A DNA stretch of 64,000 bases from Faecalispora sporosphaeroides DSM 1294 (GCA_000383295.1 KB911067.1:186001-250000); one strand, 5' to 3'. Shown: positions 42,289 to 52,015, numbered from the stretch's first letter. The notes: generated by a model not told the origin, from the sequence alone. Numbers and translations are program-made.

Positions 42289-43332
42289 CTATTCCTCCAC
42301 CCGCTGCCCGTCGGAATCAAACAAATGCATACTGTGCCGGTCGATTGAGAGTGTTACGGAAGAATCCGGAGCCAGTTCCTCTTCATTGAAGGTCTTAAAG
42401 GTAATGATGCCGAACGGGCTGAGCAGTCGGTAAATGATCTCGCTGCCCATCAATTCGCGAGTGAGCACCTTACCGGAGACAGTCAGAGAATTTTGCGGTT
42501 GTTCCCCATCCGCCACGGGGAGCGCCCGGGAAGGACGGAACCCGATTTTATGGACTTTTTCCGGCAGCTGCGCCGTAAGATAAGGAGCAACATCTTTTCT
42601 GCAAAACAGATTCATTGTCGGCGAGCCGATAAACTGGGCGGTAAACACATTGGCGGGCTTCTGGTACACCTCAAACGGGGTGTCTGCCTGCTGAATCACC
42701 CCGCGGTCCAATAACACCACGTTGGTGGCCATGGACATTGCCTCCGTCTGGTCGTGGGTCACATACACAAAGGTGGCAGAAAGCTTTCTATGCAGGTCAA
42801 TCAGTTCTGAACGCATCTGCCCGCGCAGCTTGGCATCCAGATTGGAAAGCGGCTCATCCATTAAAAACACCTTTGGATTTTTCACCATAGCCCGTGCCAG
42901 CGCAACGCGCTGCCGCTGTCCGCCGGAAAGCTGTGCCGGCTTTCGGTCAAGATATTCCGCCAGACCTACCGTTTCGCAGATTTCTGTGATGCGGTGCTCC
43001 CGCTCTTTTTTGGGGATTTTATTATTGATGAGGCCAAACTCAATATTCCCCTTAACGGTCATGGTGGGATACAGCGCATAGTTCTGGAACACCATTGCAA
43101 TATCTCTGTCGCCGGGCTTTACCTCGTTGACCACTTTTCCGTCAATCAGCATTTCCCCCGCAGTGAGCGGCTCCAGACCCGCAATCATACGCAAAATCGT
43201 TGATTTTCCGCATCCGCTGGGTCCAACCAATACCGTAAAGCTTCCGTCTTCAATCCGAAGATCCAGATTTTGGATCACGGTATTGCGTTTGTCATACGTT
43301 TTGGTTACATCTTTCAGCACAATTTCTGACAT
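42289..43332 (-). CDS. ABC importer ATPase, UgpC/MsmK-like
   Basis: The 347-residue ATPase has Walker A GPSGCGKST (residues 37-45), signature LSGGQRQR, Walker B VFLMDEPLSNLD and a C-terminal TOBE-like regulatory domain, as in MalK/UgpC. It is the first gene of the operon, which is less common than having the ATPase last. A LacI-type operator lies upstream, and the LacI gene is divergent. Confidence 0.9.
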   Translation of the reverse strand: MSEIVLKDVTKTYDKRNTVIQNLDLRIEDGSFTVLVGPSGCGKSTILRMIAGLEPLTAGEMLIDGKVVNEVKPGDRDIAMVFQNYALYPTMTVKGNIEFGLINNKIPKKEREHRITEICETVGLAEYLDRKPAQLSGGQRQRVALARAMVKNPKVFLMDEPLSNLDAKLRGQMRSELIDLHRKLSATFVYVTHDQTEAMSMATNVVLLDRGVIQQADTPFEVYQKPANVFTAQFIGSPTMNLFCRKDVAPYLTAQLPEKVHKIGFRPSRALPVADGEQPQNSLTVSGKVLTRELMGSEIIYRLLSPFGIITFKTFNEEELAPDSSVTLSIDRHSMHLFDSDGQRVEE

Positions 43333-43475
43333 TCCGTTTCCCCCTTGTCCCGCGCCGGTTTCCAGAAATACGGCTGCGGTCCTGCTATGTGTTTTCGCCT
43401 TGATCTTTTCAAACGATAAGGACGAAAACAGGCAATGGCACTGTTAATTATTACTAAATGCTCGCTAATAATATT

Positions 43476-43494
43476 TGAAAACGGTTTTATTATA
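43476..43494 (-). promoter_or_regulatory. candidate LacI operator and -10 of the Ugp-like operon
   Basis: TGAAAACGGTTTTA (43476-43489) is a near-palindrome of LacI/CcpA form; on the minus strand TATAAT (43489-43494) touches it, with no good -35. The gap 43333-43632 is A/T-rich and otherwise shows nothing I can name. Confidence 0.5.
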
Positions 43495-43632
43495 TCGGCA
43501 TTCCAACCCTTGAGAAAGCAAACTCTCTTAAATATTGCTTTAAAAATAGGTAAAATGCCCGATTTTGCATTGATTTTACGAAATTAGCCCATATAATAGA
43601 CTTATTAATAATTAACAGATCGGGTGCTAAAT

Positions 43633-44694
43633 ATGAAAAAAATAAAACCGACTACTTCTGACGTCGCGCTGCTAGCGGGCGTTTCTCAATCGGCAGTTTC
43701 TATGATTCTAAACCATCCCACTCATCCCCGCTTTTCGCCGGAAACAGTAAAACGAGTGCTGGAGGCCGCAAAGGAACTGGGCTACGAGCCTCGCTCGCGG
43801 ATAATCAGGCAGTCCGGGCGTTTTCACACCAAAACACTTTTAATTCTTTGTCCGGTGATTTCTAACCCTTATTATTCCTCGCTGGTTCAGGCAGCAGAGC
43901 AGGAAGCAGAAAAAGAAGGCTTTTTTACCGTAGTGTGCAATACCTATCGTTCTGCTCATCGCGAGCAAAAAATTCTTTCTGAGTTTCAGGGCGGGACGAT
44001 TTGCGGCGTCGTGTTTGCCTCCATTCCACAATCTCGGGAACTCGTAGAAAAAATCAATCAGGAAATCCCCGTGGTTGTGATCGGTGACCGCAATACCTCC
44101 ATTGCTGTCGACACCGTTGAAATTGACAGTATCCTTTCCGGTAAACTAACTGCAGAGCATCTTCTCTCACTTGGGCATCGGAATGCTGCGTTTCTCTCCA
44201 CAACGCTTAACGAGCAGAATGCCGTACGCGTGAACCGTCTGGAGGGTTTTCAGCAGGCGTTCCAAAAAGCCGGGGGCCAGGTTCACATTTTTTCACAGGA
44301 GGTTACCTCGGAAGATGACCTGCAAAATTTGATGATTGAGCATTCCATCGGCTTTTCTCTGGCACAGCAGGCAATGCGGGAACCAACCATCACCGCACTG
44401 GTTGCCGTAAACGACATGGTTGCCTACGGAGTCGTATCCGCCGTCAAAGAAGCTGGATTTTCGATTCCCGAGGATTATAGTGTCTGTGGATTTGATAATA
44501 TCTTTCCGTCGCAGTATACCGGTATTTCTTTAACGACTGTGGAACATTGCATTCTGGAAAAAGGGCGCAATGCCGTTCAGATTCTGGCGGAACGAATTTC
44601 TGCGAAACAGGATCTTCCGGTCAGTATCAAAAGGCTGGAATATCGTCCCCGTCTGATTGTGAGGAACTCCACTGGTGCACCCCGTACGGGTTGA
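43633..44694 (+). CDS. LacI-family transcriptional regulator
   Basis: The 353-residue product has an N-terminal LacI helix-turn-helix (TTSDVALLAGVSQSAVSMIL, hinge LEAAKELGYEPRS) and a periplasmic-binding-protein-like sensor domain. It is divergent from the Ugp-like operon and likely represses it and itself. ATG 43633 is preferred to GTG 43624, though the ribosome site is weak. Two hairpins follow the gene. Confidence 0.88.
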   Translation: MKKIKPTTSDVALLAGVSQSAVSMILNHPTHPRFSPETVKRVLEAAKELGYEPRSRIIRQSGRFHTKTLLILCPVISNPYYSSLVQAAEQEAEKEGFFTVVCNTYRSAHREQKILSEFQGGTICGVVFASIPQSRELVEKINQEIPVVVIGDRNTSIAVDTVEIDSILSGKLTAEHLLSLGHRNAAFLSTTLNEQNAVRVNRLEGFQQAFQKAGGQVHIFSQEVTSEDDLQNLMIEHSIGFSLAQQAMREPTITALVAVNDMVAYGVVSAVKEAGFSIPEDYSVCGFDNIFPSQYTGISLTTVEHCILEKGRNAVQILAERISAKQDLPVSIKRLEYRPRLIVRNSTGAPRTG

Positions 44695-44793
44695 GTGAAT
44701 CATAGAAACTTTGGGAATATTGACAAGCAAAATTAGTGCAAGAGAAGATACCGGAAAAGTGTGCGCAGCAGTCACGGTTCTCATCAAAATGAC

Positions 44794-44874
44794 AACAGCC
44801 GGGCAGACAGGATCTGTCCACTCCGGCTGTTAAAAACACCAACTGCAAGGTTTTTCCCTGCAATTGGTGTTTTT
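44794..44874. terminator. double hairpin between lacI and the helical-bundle gene
   Basis: AACAGCCGG...CCGGCTGTT (44794-44831) is followed by AAAAACACCAA...TTGGTGTTTTT (44832-44874). The second is a bidirectional terminator for the two convergent units. Confidence 0.7.
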
Positions 44875-44900
44875 GTGTGTTGGCTTTGTTCAATGGGCAA

Positions 44901-45389
44901 TTAAAGGTACTTTGAAAAATCCTGCTTGGCGAACCCATTGTACACGCCCCAAGGCATAATCAAATCGACCCACATATGGTGCCGGTTAAAATATTTGAGG
45001 GCCGCATTGGTCAAATCAATAAACTGCTCCAGGTTTTCCAAGCTGTCCAGCGCATCTAAATACATACGCAGCATTTCAGATGCCATCGGCACACCGGTGA
45101 ACACAAAAAATTTCTGCTTATAATCCAGAAGCTTTTTGCTGAAAGCAATTAAAGTAGCCAAATCAACAGACGCCTCTTTTGCTGTTTCTGTAAGGTAAAA
45201 GAGCACTTCATCGCAGAGCGTTCTCAGCTCAGAATCCGCATACAGCATGGTGGTGACATACTGACCATACACGTTCGTGTCGCCGGGGACAATGCCCTGA
45301 CTCAAATTATAAACATCCTGCGGCATTTTTTCCCAAATGGCCAAACGGCGCTCTTCAAAGGTATCAATCGCAATTTTCCAATCCATCAT
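44901..45389 (-). CDS. helical protein resembling cucumopine synthase C-terminal domain
   Basis: The product is 162 residues, almost all helical (MDWKIAIDTFEERRLAIWEK, PGDTNVYGQYVTTMLYAD, PWGVYNGFAKQDF). In my judgement it resembles the helical bundle at the C-terminus of cucumopine synthase (Cucumopine_C family), whose N-terminal part is a DUF3830 domain, here encoded by the next gene upstream. The two genes are 11 bases apart. GGAGGG precedes the start. If right, the two form a split enzyme; the reaction is not shown, and similarity should be confirmed. Confidence 0.6.
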   Translation of the reverse strand: MMDWKIAIDTFEERRLAIWEKMPQDVYNLSQGIVPGDTNVYGQYVTTMLYADSELRTLCDEVLFYLTETAKEASVDLATLIAFSKKLLDYKQKFFVFTGVPMASEMLRMYLDALDSLENLEQFIDLTNAALKYFNRHHMWVDLIMPWGVYNGFAKQDFSKYL

Positions 45390-45400
45390 TGGTTCCCTCC

Positions 45401-45802
45401 TTATTCTACTTCTCCCACAATGGTCATCATACTGCCCTGTTTTAGCCAGTTGCGAATGCCCACGACCTGCATTGCCTCTGCGCCCTCAATAACACGCCCG
45501 ATCCGACTGATGGGAAGCGGCTCGTCCGTTCCAATTCCATACAGAAAGCACAGCTGGTTGCGCGGCGGATAATAAGCAAGATCAAACATTTTTAAATCCC
45601 CGCCGCGGCAGGTATTTTCAAAACCGCATGCATACGGCAGCGTACCAAAGAACAGCTGTCCATTCAGCTTAGCATGTTGAATAATGGCCCTCTGCCCCGG
45701 ATGATTCAAAATCATATTGCAGATAACAGGTGCATCATCCACATACAGTTCCGCTACAAGCCGGACATCGTCGATCATAATCTCAATTTTCTTGTTTGGC
45801 AT
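45401..45802 (-). CDS. DUF3830/cyclophilin-like protein
   Basis: This 133-residue protein has the DUF3830 form: KIEIMIDDVRLVAELYVDDA, PVICNMILNHPG, GDLKMFDLAYYPPRNQLCFL and RIGRVIEGAEAM. The fold is cyclophilin-like. In cucumopine synthase the same domain precedes the helical bundle. The ATG at 45802 has AAAGGA nine bases before it; the 16-residue longer frame lacks one. It lies about 140 bases downstream of hutH, on the same strand. Confidence 0.7.
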   Translation of the reverse strand: MPNKKIEIMIDDVRLVAELYVDDAPVICNMILNHPGQRAIIQHAKLNGQLFFGTLPYACGFENTCRGGDLKMFDLAYYPPRNQLCFLYGIGTDEPLPISRIGRVIEGAEAMQVVGIRNWLKQGSMMTIVGEVE

Positions 45803-45941
45803 AATACGATTTCCTTTCCATTTGTGGTATTCGGTGAATACGGCATTCACAAGCTATTTTTATGCTTCATAGTGTAGATGCGTTTTATAAATAAATCAAA
45901 TGAATGATTATTATATATGTCATTCTAAAATTGAATGCTTA

Positions 45942-47471
45942 TTAAATTTCTCTTACTTGCACTGCATTTTGAACACAGGTCAGCAAAGTCCCATCCATCA
46001 GAATCTTTTCACACTGGTTGATTTCATCATACAATGGGCGGTCATCCTCAAGCGGCGGGCAGATCTTTCGTACAGCGGCATAAGCGGCAGCTGTTCCCTT
46101 ACCTAATCCACGGTTTTCACCCAGATCAATCGCCTGACACGCACACATCAATTCCATTGCAAGAACACGGCGTACATTCTGCAGGATTTCTTTTGCCTGA
46201 CGTGCGGCAATGGTTCCCATGCTGACATGATCTTCCTGATTTGCGGAGGAAGGAATGGAATCTACACTGGCGGGATGCGCCAGAACTTTATTTTCTGAAA
46301 CCAGCGCCGCAGCGGAATACTGCACAATCATAAAACCGGAATTTAAACCTCCGTTTTTCACAAGGAACGCGGGGAACCCGCCGATAGAGGGATTCACCAG
46401 ACGTTCCAGCCTGCGCTCAGCAATATTTGCCAGCTCTGAAAGAGCAATGCTCAAAAAGTCAAAGCTGATCGCCATAGGCTGCCCATGAAAATTGCCGCCG
46501 GAAATTCCCTCGCAGGTGTCTTTCAGAATAATGGGATTATCTGTAACAGAGTTCATTTCAATTTCTGTTTTTCCCTCCACATAATGGAAAGCATCCCAGC
46601 TCGCGCCATGCACCTGAGGAACACAGCGAAGTGAATAACCGTCTTGAACACGGATTTCCCCCTGTCGAGTCACGTTCCGGCTGTTTTCCAGCAAGCGGCA
46701 AAGGGCACGCGCAGTTTGAAGCTGTCCTTCATGAGGGCGTATCTGATGGATTCTGGGATCCAGTGCATCAATGACGGCATGGTTGGCCTCAAAGCTCATT
46801 GCCGCCGCAATATTTGCAATATCCAAAAGCTGTATGGCATCGTATACCGTAAGAGCGCCGGTCGCTGTCATGGCCTGCGTTCCGTTAATGAGGGCCAATC
46901 CCTCTTTTGCCATCAGCTCTACAACCGGGATACCGGCTCGGTTCATTGCCTCCTGTCCATCCAGCAATTTTCCCTTGTATTCCGCTTTACCCAGCCCGAT
47001 CATCGGCAGCACCATATGCGCAAGAGGTGCCAGGTCTCCGCTTGCCCCCAGAGAACCCTTCTGCGGAATCTGCGGGGTGACACCCTTGTTCAGCATAGCT
47101 ACCAGCGTTTGTACCACACAAAGCCGGATACCGGAAAAACCGTTGGCAAGGCTGTTCACACGAAGAAGCATCATTCCGCGAGCAATATCTCTGGAAAACG
47201 GTTCCCCGGAGCCAACCGCATGTGTGATAATCAGATTTCGCTGTAAGGTAAGGCATTCGTCCGGCGAGATGCCCACATCACTGAATTTGCCGAATCCGGT
47301 GGTAACCCCGTACACCACAGCCTTTTGCTCTACCAGCTCATCAACTACACGACGTGACTCATTGATATTTTGCTTTGCTTCCAAAGACAGCTCTACCCAC
47401 CTATTTTCTCTGCACACTGCGGCAAAGGCTTCTAAACTCAAGTTCTGACCCGTAATGACCACTTTATCCAT
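45942..47471 (-). CDS. hutH: histidine ammonia-lyase
   Basis: The enzyme removes ammonia from L-histidine to give urocanate. The 509-residue protein has the MIO-forming triad Ala143-Ser144-Gly145 in GSLGASGDLAPLAH, the catalytic Tyr54 in VYGVTTGFG, and His84 in RNLIITHAVG, the residue that separates histidine lyases from phenylalanine lyases. AGGAGGG precedes the ATG. No urocanase, imidazolonepropionase or formiminotransferase gene is in the window. Instead it is followed by the DUF3830 and helical-bundle genes. Confidence 0.92.
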   Translation of the reverse strand: MDKVVITGQNLSLEAFAAVCRENRWVELSLEAKQNINESRRVVDELVEQKAVVYGVTTGFGKFSDVGISPDECLTLQRNLIITHAVGSGEPFSRDIARGMMLLRVNSLANGFSGIRLCVVQTLVAMLNKGVTPQIPQKGSLGASGDLAPLAHMVLPMIGLGKAEYKGKLLDGQEAMNRAGIPVVELMAKEGLALINGTQAMTATGALTVYDAIQLLDIANIAAAMSFEANHAVIDALDPRIHQIRPHEGQLQTARALCRLLENSRNVTRQGEIRVQDGYSLRCVPQVHGASWDAFHYVEGKTEIEMNSVTDNPIILKDTCEGISGGNFHGQPMAISFDFLSIALSELANIAERRLERLVNPSIGGFPAFLVKNGGLNSGFMIVQYSAAALVSENKVLAHPASVDSIPSSANQEDHVSMGTIAARQAKEILQNVRRVLAMELMCACQAIDLGENRGLGKGTAAAYAAVRKICPPLEDDRPLYDEINQCEKILMDGTLLTCVQNAVQVREI

Positions 47472-47536
47472 GTTTTAAAAACCCTCCTATAAGAAACAGA
47501 CAATTCCGTAGATTGCCGTTTCTGAAATTGTTCTCC

Positions 47537-47581
47537 ATTATATAACGTTTTTTCATCATTACAACATTATTCATTAATGTT
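47537..47581 (-). promoter_or_regulatory. hutH promoter with LysR-type dyad
   Basis: On the minus strand TTGTAA (47559-47564) and TATAAT (47537-47542), 16 bases apart. AACATT-N7-AATGTT (47563-47581) is a T-N11-A-like dyad overlapping the -35 edge, a fit for the nearby LysR protein. Confidence 0.55.
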
Positions 47582-47813
47582 TTGCATGCAGTTTGTTTAT
47601 GGGCCCCATAAAAGGATTTCAGTGCAAGGAAACATTTGGGCAGGATACAGAATTCCCTAATTGTCAAAATCGCGGTAAACATAAGATTTGCATTTTAATT
47701 TATAACGCAAAAAGCACAAAAATGAAGGGTGATTTCGTGTGGATTAAGAAATTGACTGGAAAAATCAGGCTGAGAATCGTGCAAATATGTACAGAAAAGC
47801 AATCTCGCCTCTG

Positions 47814-47842
47814 TTGACAAAGAACGAAAACGGTATTATAAT
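47814..47842 (+). promoter_or_regulatory. orphan consensus promoter
   Basis: TTGACA (47814-47819), 17 bases, TATAAT (47837-47842) on the plus strand; no gene follows, only a hairpin. Confidence 0.7.
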
Positions 47843-47849
47843 GCACACC

Positions 47850-47912
47850 AATAAGAAGCGGCAAGGATGGCGTTTTTATCACGCAATCCTTGCCGCTTTT
47901 TATTGTTTTTAT
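47850..47912 (+). ncRNA. candidate short hairpin RNA, antisense to the lysR 3' end
   Basis: Right after the consensus promoter is a 13-bp stem AAGCGGCAAGGAT (47856-47868) / ATCCTTGCCGCTT (47886-47898) and TTTTTATTGTTTTT. A transcript would be about 60 bases, nearly all hairpin. The same hairpin may terminate lysR on the other strand. Confidence 0.4.
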
Positions 47913-48796
47913 TCAGCCAAAGCCGTTGTGTGCGGAATCAGTTGTTTTGTAAGATTGATAAAGCTCTTTGCCGCAGGTGATGCGTGCTTTGCGGAGCGAA
48001 TCGCAATGCCGAGCGTTCTGGAGTAAGCGTGAGTCAGCGGTTTCGTTACAATGTTGGCATAGGGAGATACAATGGCAAGGTAAGGAAACAGCGTGACTCC
48101 CAACCCGTTCCCAATCATTGAGAGCATGGTCATATCTCCCTTGATGCGAAACCGAACCTCCGGTGTCAGATGTTCCGCATTCAAAACAGACCATACATCT
48201 TCGTCCGCACCTTCATCCGGTATGATAAACGGATAACGGATCAAATCCGCCGGGTCAATACACTCTTCTTTTGCCAACGGATGGTTCTGACCGACCACTG
48301 CAAGAATCGGGTCCTCTGCCAAAGGAATAAAATCGTAGTTTGCCGGTGCCGGAGGAGACATAAAGGCCAAATCGATGGAGCCCTCTGCCAACAGCTGATT
48401 CAATTCCCCGTGAAAGCCCTCAAAAATCTGGAGCACAATTTTGGGGTGTAATTCTGAAAAAGCGGAAATAACCGCAGGGAGCCACTGGATGGAGGTGCTG
48501 CAATAGGTGCCGATCCGCAAAAGCCCGATTTCAATCCCCCGAATTTTGTTCGCAGTTTCCACCAGCGTGTTTTCGCTGCTGACTATCTGCTGCATGTAGT
48601 AGACCAGCTGTTTGGCATTTTCGGTAGCATAAACCCCCTCCTTAGACCGGATTAAAAGCGGGAAGCCAACTTCACTTTCCAGCGAAGCAATCATATGGCT
48701 TATGCCGGGCTGTGTATATCCAAGCCTGTCTGCCGCTTTTGTCAGGCTTTGTTCTTCTACCGTTGTTAAAAAAGCTTTGTATTTTAATATACTCAT
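47909..48796 (-). CDS. LysR-family transcriptional regulator
   Basis: The 295-residue protein has an N-terminal winged helix (SILKYKAFLTTVEEQSLTKA, ADRLGYTQPGISHMIASLE) and a substrate-sensing domain. It sits between hutH (downstream, same strand) and the divergent Pot-like importer, so it probably controls both in response to the transported compound. The 126-base divergent gap has A/T-rich repeats but no single clear box. Confidence 0.88.
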   Translation of the reverse strand: MSILKYKAFLTTVEEQSLTKAADRLGYTQPGISHMIASLESEVGFPLLIRSKEGVYATENAKQLVYYMQQIVSSENTLVETANKIRGIEIGLLRIGTYCSTSIQWLPAVISAFSELHPKIVLQIFEGFHGELNQLLAEGSIDLAFMSPPAPANYDFIPLAEDPILAVVGQNHPLAKEECIDPADLIRYPFIIPDEGADEDVWSVLNAEHLTPEVRFRIKGDMTMLSMIGNGLGVTLFPYLAIVSPYANIVTKPLTHAYSRTLGIAIRSAKHASPAAKSFINLTKQLIPHTTALAE

Positions 48797-48922
48797 TTTT
48801 CATCCCCGATTCATTCATAAAATTCATGTTTATTATGGATGCCATTCAATTTTATAATATATCATACACCATAAAGATAGAGTTCGCAAACATTTTTTTA
48901 CCTGTGGAAAGGGAGTGCTCGT

Positions 48923-50008
48923 GTGGAGTATCAATTAGAACTAATAAACGTAGCAAAAGTTTACAAGGACTTTTTAGCGGTTGACGATGTAAATCTGCAA
49001 ATTAAAAAAGGAGAAATCGTATCTTTTCTTGGAGCAAGCGGATGTGGAAAAACAACTACATTGCGCATGATTGCCGGTTTGATTCATCCTACACGCGGTA
49101 CCATACGCATTCAAGGGGAAGACATGGTACAGGTGCCGCCCTATAAACGGGACATCTCTATGGTATTTCAGAATTATGCGCTGTTCCCCCATTTGACTGT
49201 GTATGAAAATATTGTTTACGGACTAAAGACGCGAAAAATCCGCGATAAAAAGGTACTGAAAGAAAAAGCGGAGGAAATCATGAAAATCGTACAGCTCAGC
49301 GGTGTGGAAAACCGTTACCCGAAACAGCTTTCCGGCGGGCAGCAGCAGCGCGTTTCGCTTGCGCGAGCCATGGTTGTAAAACCAAAGCTGATGCTGTTTG
49401 ATGAGCCCTTAAGCAATCTGGACGCAAAATTGCGGGAAAGCACCCGAGTGGAAATACGAAACCTGCTGAAAACAATGGGCGTTACCGCAATCTATGTAAC
49501 CCACGATCAGGAAGAGGCACTAACCATTTCAGACCGGATCGCGGTGATGAATCAGGGTAAAATTGAGCAGATTACGGAACCGGCCTGCTTATACCAGAAA
49601 CCGGCAACCAGCTTTATCGCCGGATTTGTCGGCCATGCCAATTTCATCGACGGAGTGGTGCAGTCCGTTCTGAAAGACAAAATTCGTATTACAACGGCAA
49701 GCGGAAAACAGGTCTTCGTCAAAAAAGATGCGGAAAGAAGCTTGTCGCCGGGAGCGCAGGTCTCCTGCATCATAAGACCGGAAAATATACAGCTCTGCGA
49801 AAAAGAACAGGAAGGCGCAGACAACATATTCCCCGGAAAGATCAAGGCGCGCATCTACCTTGGTTCTACCATTCGGTATATTGTGGACTGCGCCGAGGGG
49901 AAAGATTTCGAAGTGGATCTTCATACTAGAGATTCCGGCCACTGCGTGGAAGGCGACACCGTTTTTCTCGCATTTCAGGAAGAAAATCTGGTTCTGGTAG
50001 ATAGATAA
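48923..50008 (+). CDS. ABC importer ATPase, PotA/FbpC-like
   Basis: The 361-residue ATPase has Walker A GASGCGKTT (residues 33-41), signature LSGGQQQR, Walker B LMLFDEPLSNLD and a TOBE domain at the C-terminus. It drives an importer of the polyamine/opine/iron family. The start is GTG with GGGAG before it. It begins a four-gene operon divergent from lysR. Confidence 0.9.
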   Translation: MEYQLELINVAKVYKDFLAVDDVNLQIKKGEIVSFLGASGCGKTTTLRMIAGLIHPTRGTIRIQGEDMVQVPPYKRDISMVFQNYALFPHLTVYENIVYGLKTRKIRDKKVLKEKAEEIMKIVQLSGVENRYPKQLSGGQQQRVSLARAMVVKPKLMLFDEPLSNLDAKLRESTRVEIRNLLKTMGVTAIYVTHDQEEALTISDRIAVMNQGKIEQITEPACLYQKPATSFIAGFVGHANFIDGVVQSVLKDKIRITTASGKQVFVKKDAERSLSPGAQVSCIIRPENIQLCEKEQEGADNIFPGKIKARIYLGSTIRYIVDCAEGKDFEVDLHTRDSGHCVEGDTVFLAFQEENLVLVDR

Positions 50009-50036
50009 AATGCATTTTCAAAAGGAGAAAAATCAA

Positions 50037-51146
50037 ATGAAAAAGAGAAAAACCATCGCCTATCTGCTCACAGCCGCCATGTTTGGAAGCGTTCTGACCG
50101 CCTGCTCATCGGGGGAAACCGGCAAAACAAGCTCCGCTCCGGCGAACTCCTCCACAGAATCCACTGCATCTTCCACAGATTACTCCGGACAGACTCTGGT
50201 CGTACAGGTCTGGGGCGGTACTTATGAAGAAACCTTAAGGAACTACGCGATTCCAATGTTTGAAAAACAGACCGGCGCAAAAGTTGAGGTAGTCAGCGGT
50301 GCCGCGCCGCTTTCTCAGTTAGCCACAGAGGGGGATAACGCCTCTATTGACGTTTTACATGTCGATTCCAGCGAAGTAACGCAGGGAACCAAAATGGACG
50401 TTTTGGAAACATTAGACGCCAGCAAGCTGAAAAATGCACCTGACCTGTATAAAGAAGCTTTTCCATACGATAATGCAGTTGTTACCAACTGGGGTACTTA
50501 CGGTATTCTTTATCGTAAAGATCTGGTGAAAACAGAACCTACCAGCTGGCTTGATTTGTGGGACAGTGCCTATTCGGGCGGCAAAGTCGGTGTGGTAGAT
50601 TACAGCATGGGCGGCGGACTTGAATTTGCAGAGGCAATTTCCCGTATTCAGGGCTCGGTGATTTCCGACACAAAGAATTGGGACAAGCTGTTTGCGAAAA
50701 TGGCGGAGCTGAAACCCAACATCGGCGTGTACGCAAGCCAGCACTCTGACATCGAAAGCGCCATCACCAAAGGGAGCATTCTTCTGTCAGTTGAAACAAA
50801 TGGCCGCGCAATCAGCCTGATGAAAGAGGGATACGATATTGGCTTCTGCCAGCCGAAGGAAGGCGCCATCGCCATGACCTCGCTGGCAGCAATCAGCAAA
50901 GGCTCTACCCATAAAGAGCTGGCTTATCAGTTTGTCGATTGCCTGCTTAGTACAGAAGTACAGAAAGCCTATGCGGAAAACAACTACTATGCGCCCTCCA
51001 ATTCCAAAACAGAGATTGCAAAAGATCTGCAGAGCTTTATGCCGTATGGGCAGGAGCAGGTTTCGAAGCTGGTCTATATGGACTCTGCCGCGCTGGAACC
51101 CGTAAAGGCAGATTTCATCAACCGCTGGAACAGCGATTTTAAATAA
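50037..51146 (+). CDS. extracellular binding lipoprotein, PotD-like
   Basis: The 369-residue product has a lipoprotein signal (MFGSVLTACSSG; lipobox LTAC) and then a PotD-type binding fold (VVQVWGGTYEETLRNY). PotD relatives bind polyamines, opines, amino-acid derivatives or iron, so the ligand stays open. ATG 50037 has AAGGAGA before it. It follows the ATPase gene by 28 bases. Confidence 0.87.
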   Translation: MKKRKTIAYLLTAAMFGSVLTACSSGETGKTSSAPANSSTESTASSTDYSGQTLVVQVWGGTYEETLRNYAIPMFEKQTGAKVEVVSGAAPLSQLATEGDNASIDVLHVDSSEVTQGTKMDVLETLDASKLKNAPDLYKEAFPYDNAVVTNWGTYGILYRKDLVKTEPTSWLDLWDSAYSGGKVGVVDYSMGGGLEFAEAISRIQGSVISDTKNWDKLFAKMAELKPNIGVYASQHSDIESAITKGSILLSVETNGRAISLMKEGYDIGFCQPKEGAIAMTSLAAISKGSTHKELAYQFVDCLLSTEVQKAYAENNYYAPSNSKTEIAKDLQSFMPYGQEQVSKLVYMDSAALEPVKADFINRWNSDFK

Positions 51147-51198
51147 GTATTTTTCATTGCGCAAACAGTGTGAAATACCGGAGTAAAAGGAGGATTTT

Positions 51199-52014
51199 AT
51201 GGAAAAGGAAAAGGACACCTGGAGCTATGTGAATATTTGGTATTTGTTGATACCGCTTATCTTCATTGCCCTGTTTTTTGTTTTTCCGCTTTTCAAAATG
51301 GTGTATATGAGCTTCTTTCAATTTACTGGGGTAAACCAGCCGCTTGGAAGCTTTACACTTGAAAACTACACCAGATTTCTTTCCAACGCAGATTATTGGG
51401 TCATTCTGGGAAAAACTCTGGGGCTTAGCTTTTTATCCGGTATTTTATGCACTGTTCTGGGGTATCCGGTCGCATATCATCTGAGCCGGATGCAGGGCCG
51501 CACAAAAAGCCTGTTCACCGTGCTGGTGCTGCTGCCGCTGTGGGTCCCGATTACGGTAAGGCTGTTTGGCTTAATGACTCTGATTGAGCGCGGAACCTAT
51601 TTTGCGGTAGAAGCCGGTTTGGTGTATTGCGGTCTTCCCTATATGATTATTGTCTTAATGGGGCCGATCGGGAATATTGATCGCAGCGTAGAAGAAGCCT
51701 CTTATGTTTGCGGAGCAGGCTTTTGGAGCACCTTTTTCCGTGTGACACTTCCGCTTACGAGAAAAGGCCTGATTTCTGGCTTTATGCTGGTGTTTGCCCT
51801 GAATACGGCGGCATTCGTCGTACCCGTTATGCTGGGAGCAGGGAAAATCATCACCATGACCACACTGCTTTACCAGCAGGCCACCTATATTTACGATTGG
51901 GGCTTTGCTTCCGCCATTTCGATGATATTTCTTGTGATTACCATGCTGCTGACAAACTCCGGGGATTACTTTGAAAACTTGATGCAAAAACGCAGGGACA
52001 GAAAGGGTGTATGA
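51199..52014 (+). CDS. ABC importer permease, PotB-like
   Basis: The 271-residue membrane protein has six helices and an EAA loop (SVEEASYVCGAGFWSTFFRV). AAGGAGG precedes the ATG. It is the first permease of the Pot-like importer; its stop nearly touches the start of the second permease gene. Confidence 0.9.
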   Translation: MEKEKDTWSYVNIWYLLIPLIFIALFFVFPLFKMVYMSFFQFTGVNQPLGSFTLENYTRFLSNADYWVILGKTLGLSFLSGILCTVLGYPVAYHLSRMQGRTKSLFTVLVLLPLWVPITVRLFGLMTLIERGTYFAVEAGLVYCGLPYMIIVLMGPIGNIDRSVEEASYVCGAGFWSTFFRVTLPLTRKGLISGFMLVFALNTAAFVVPVMLGAGKIITMTTLLYQQATYIYDWGFASAISMIFLVITMLLTNSGDYFENLMQKRRDRKGV

Positions 52015-52015
52015 A

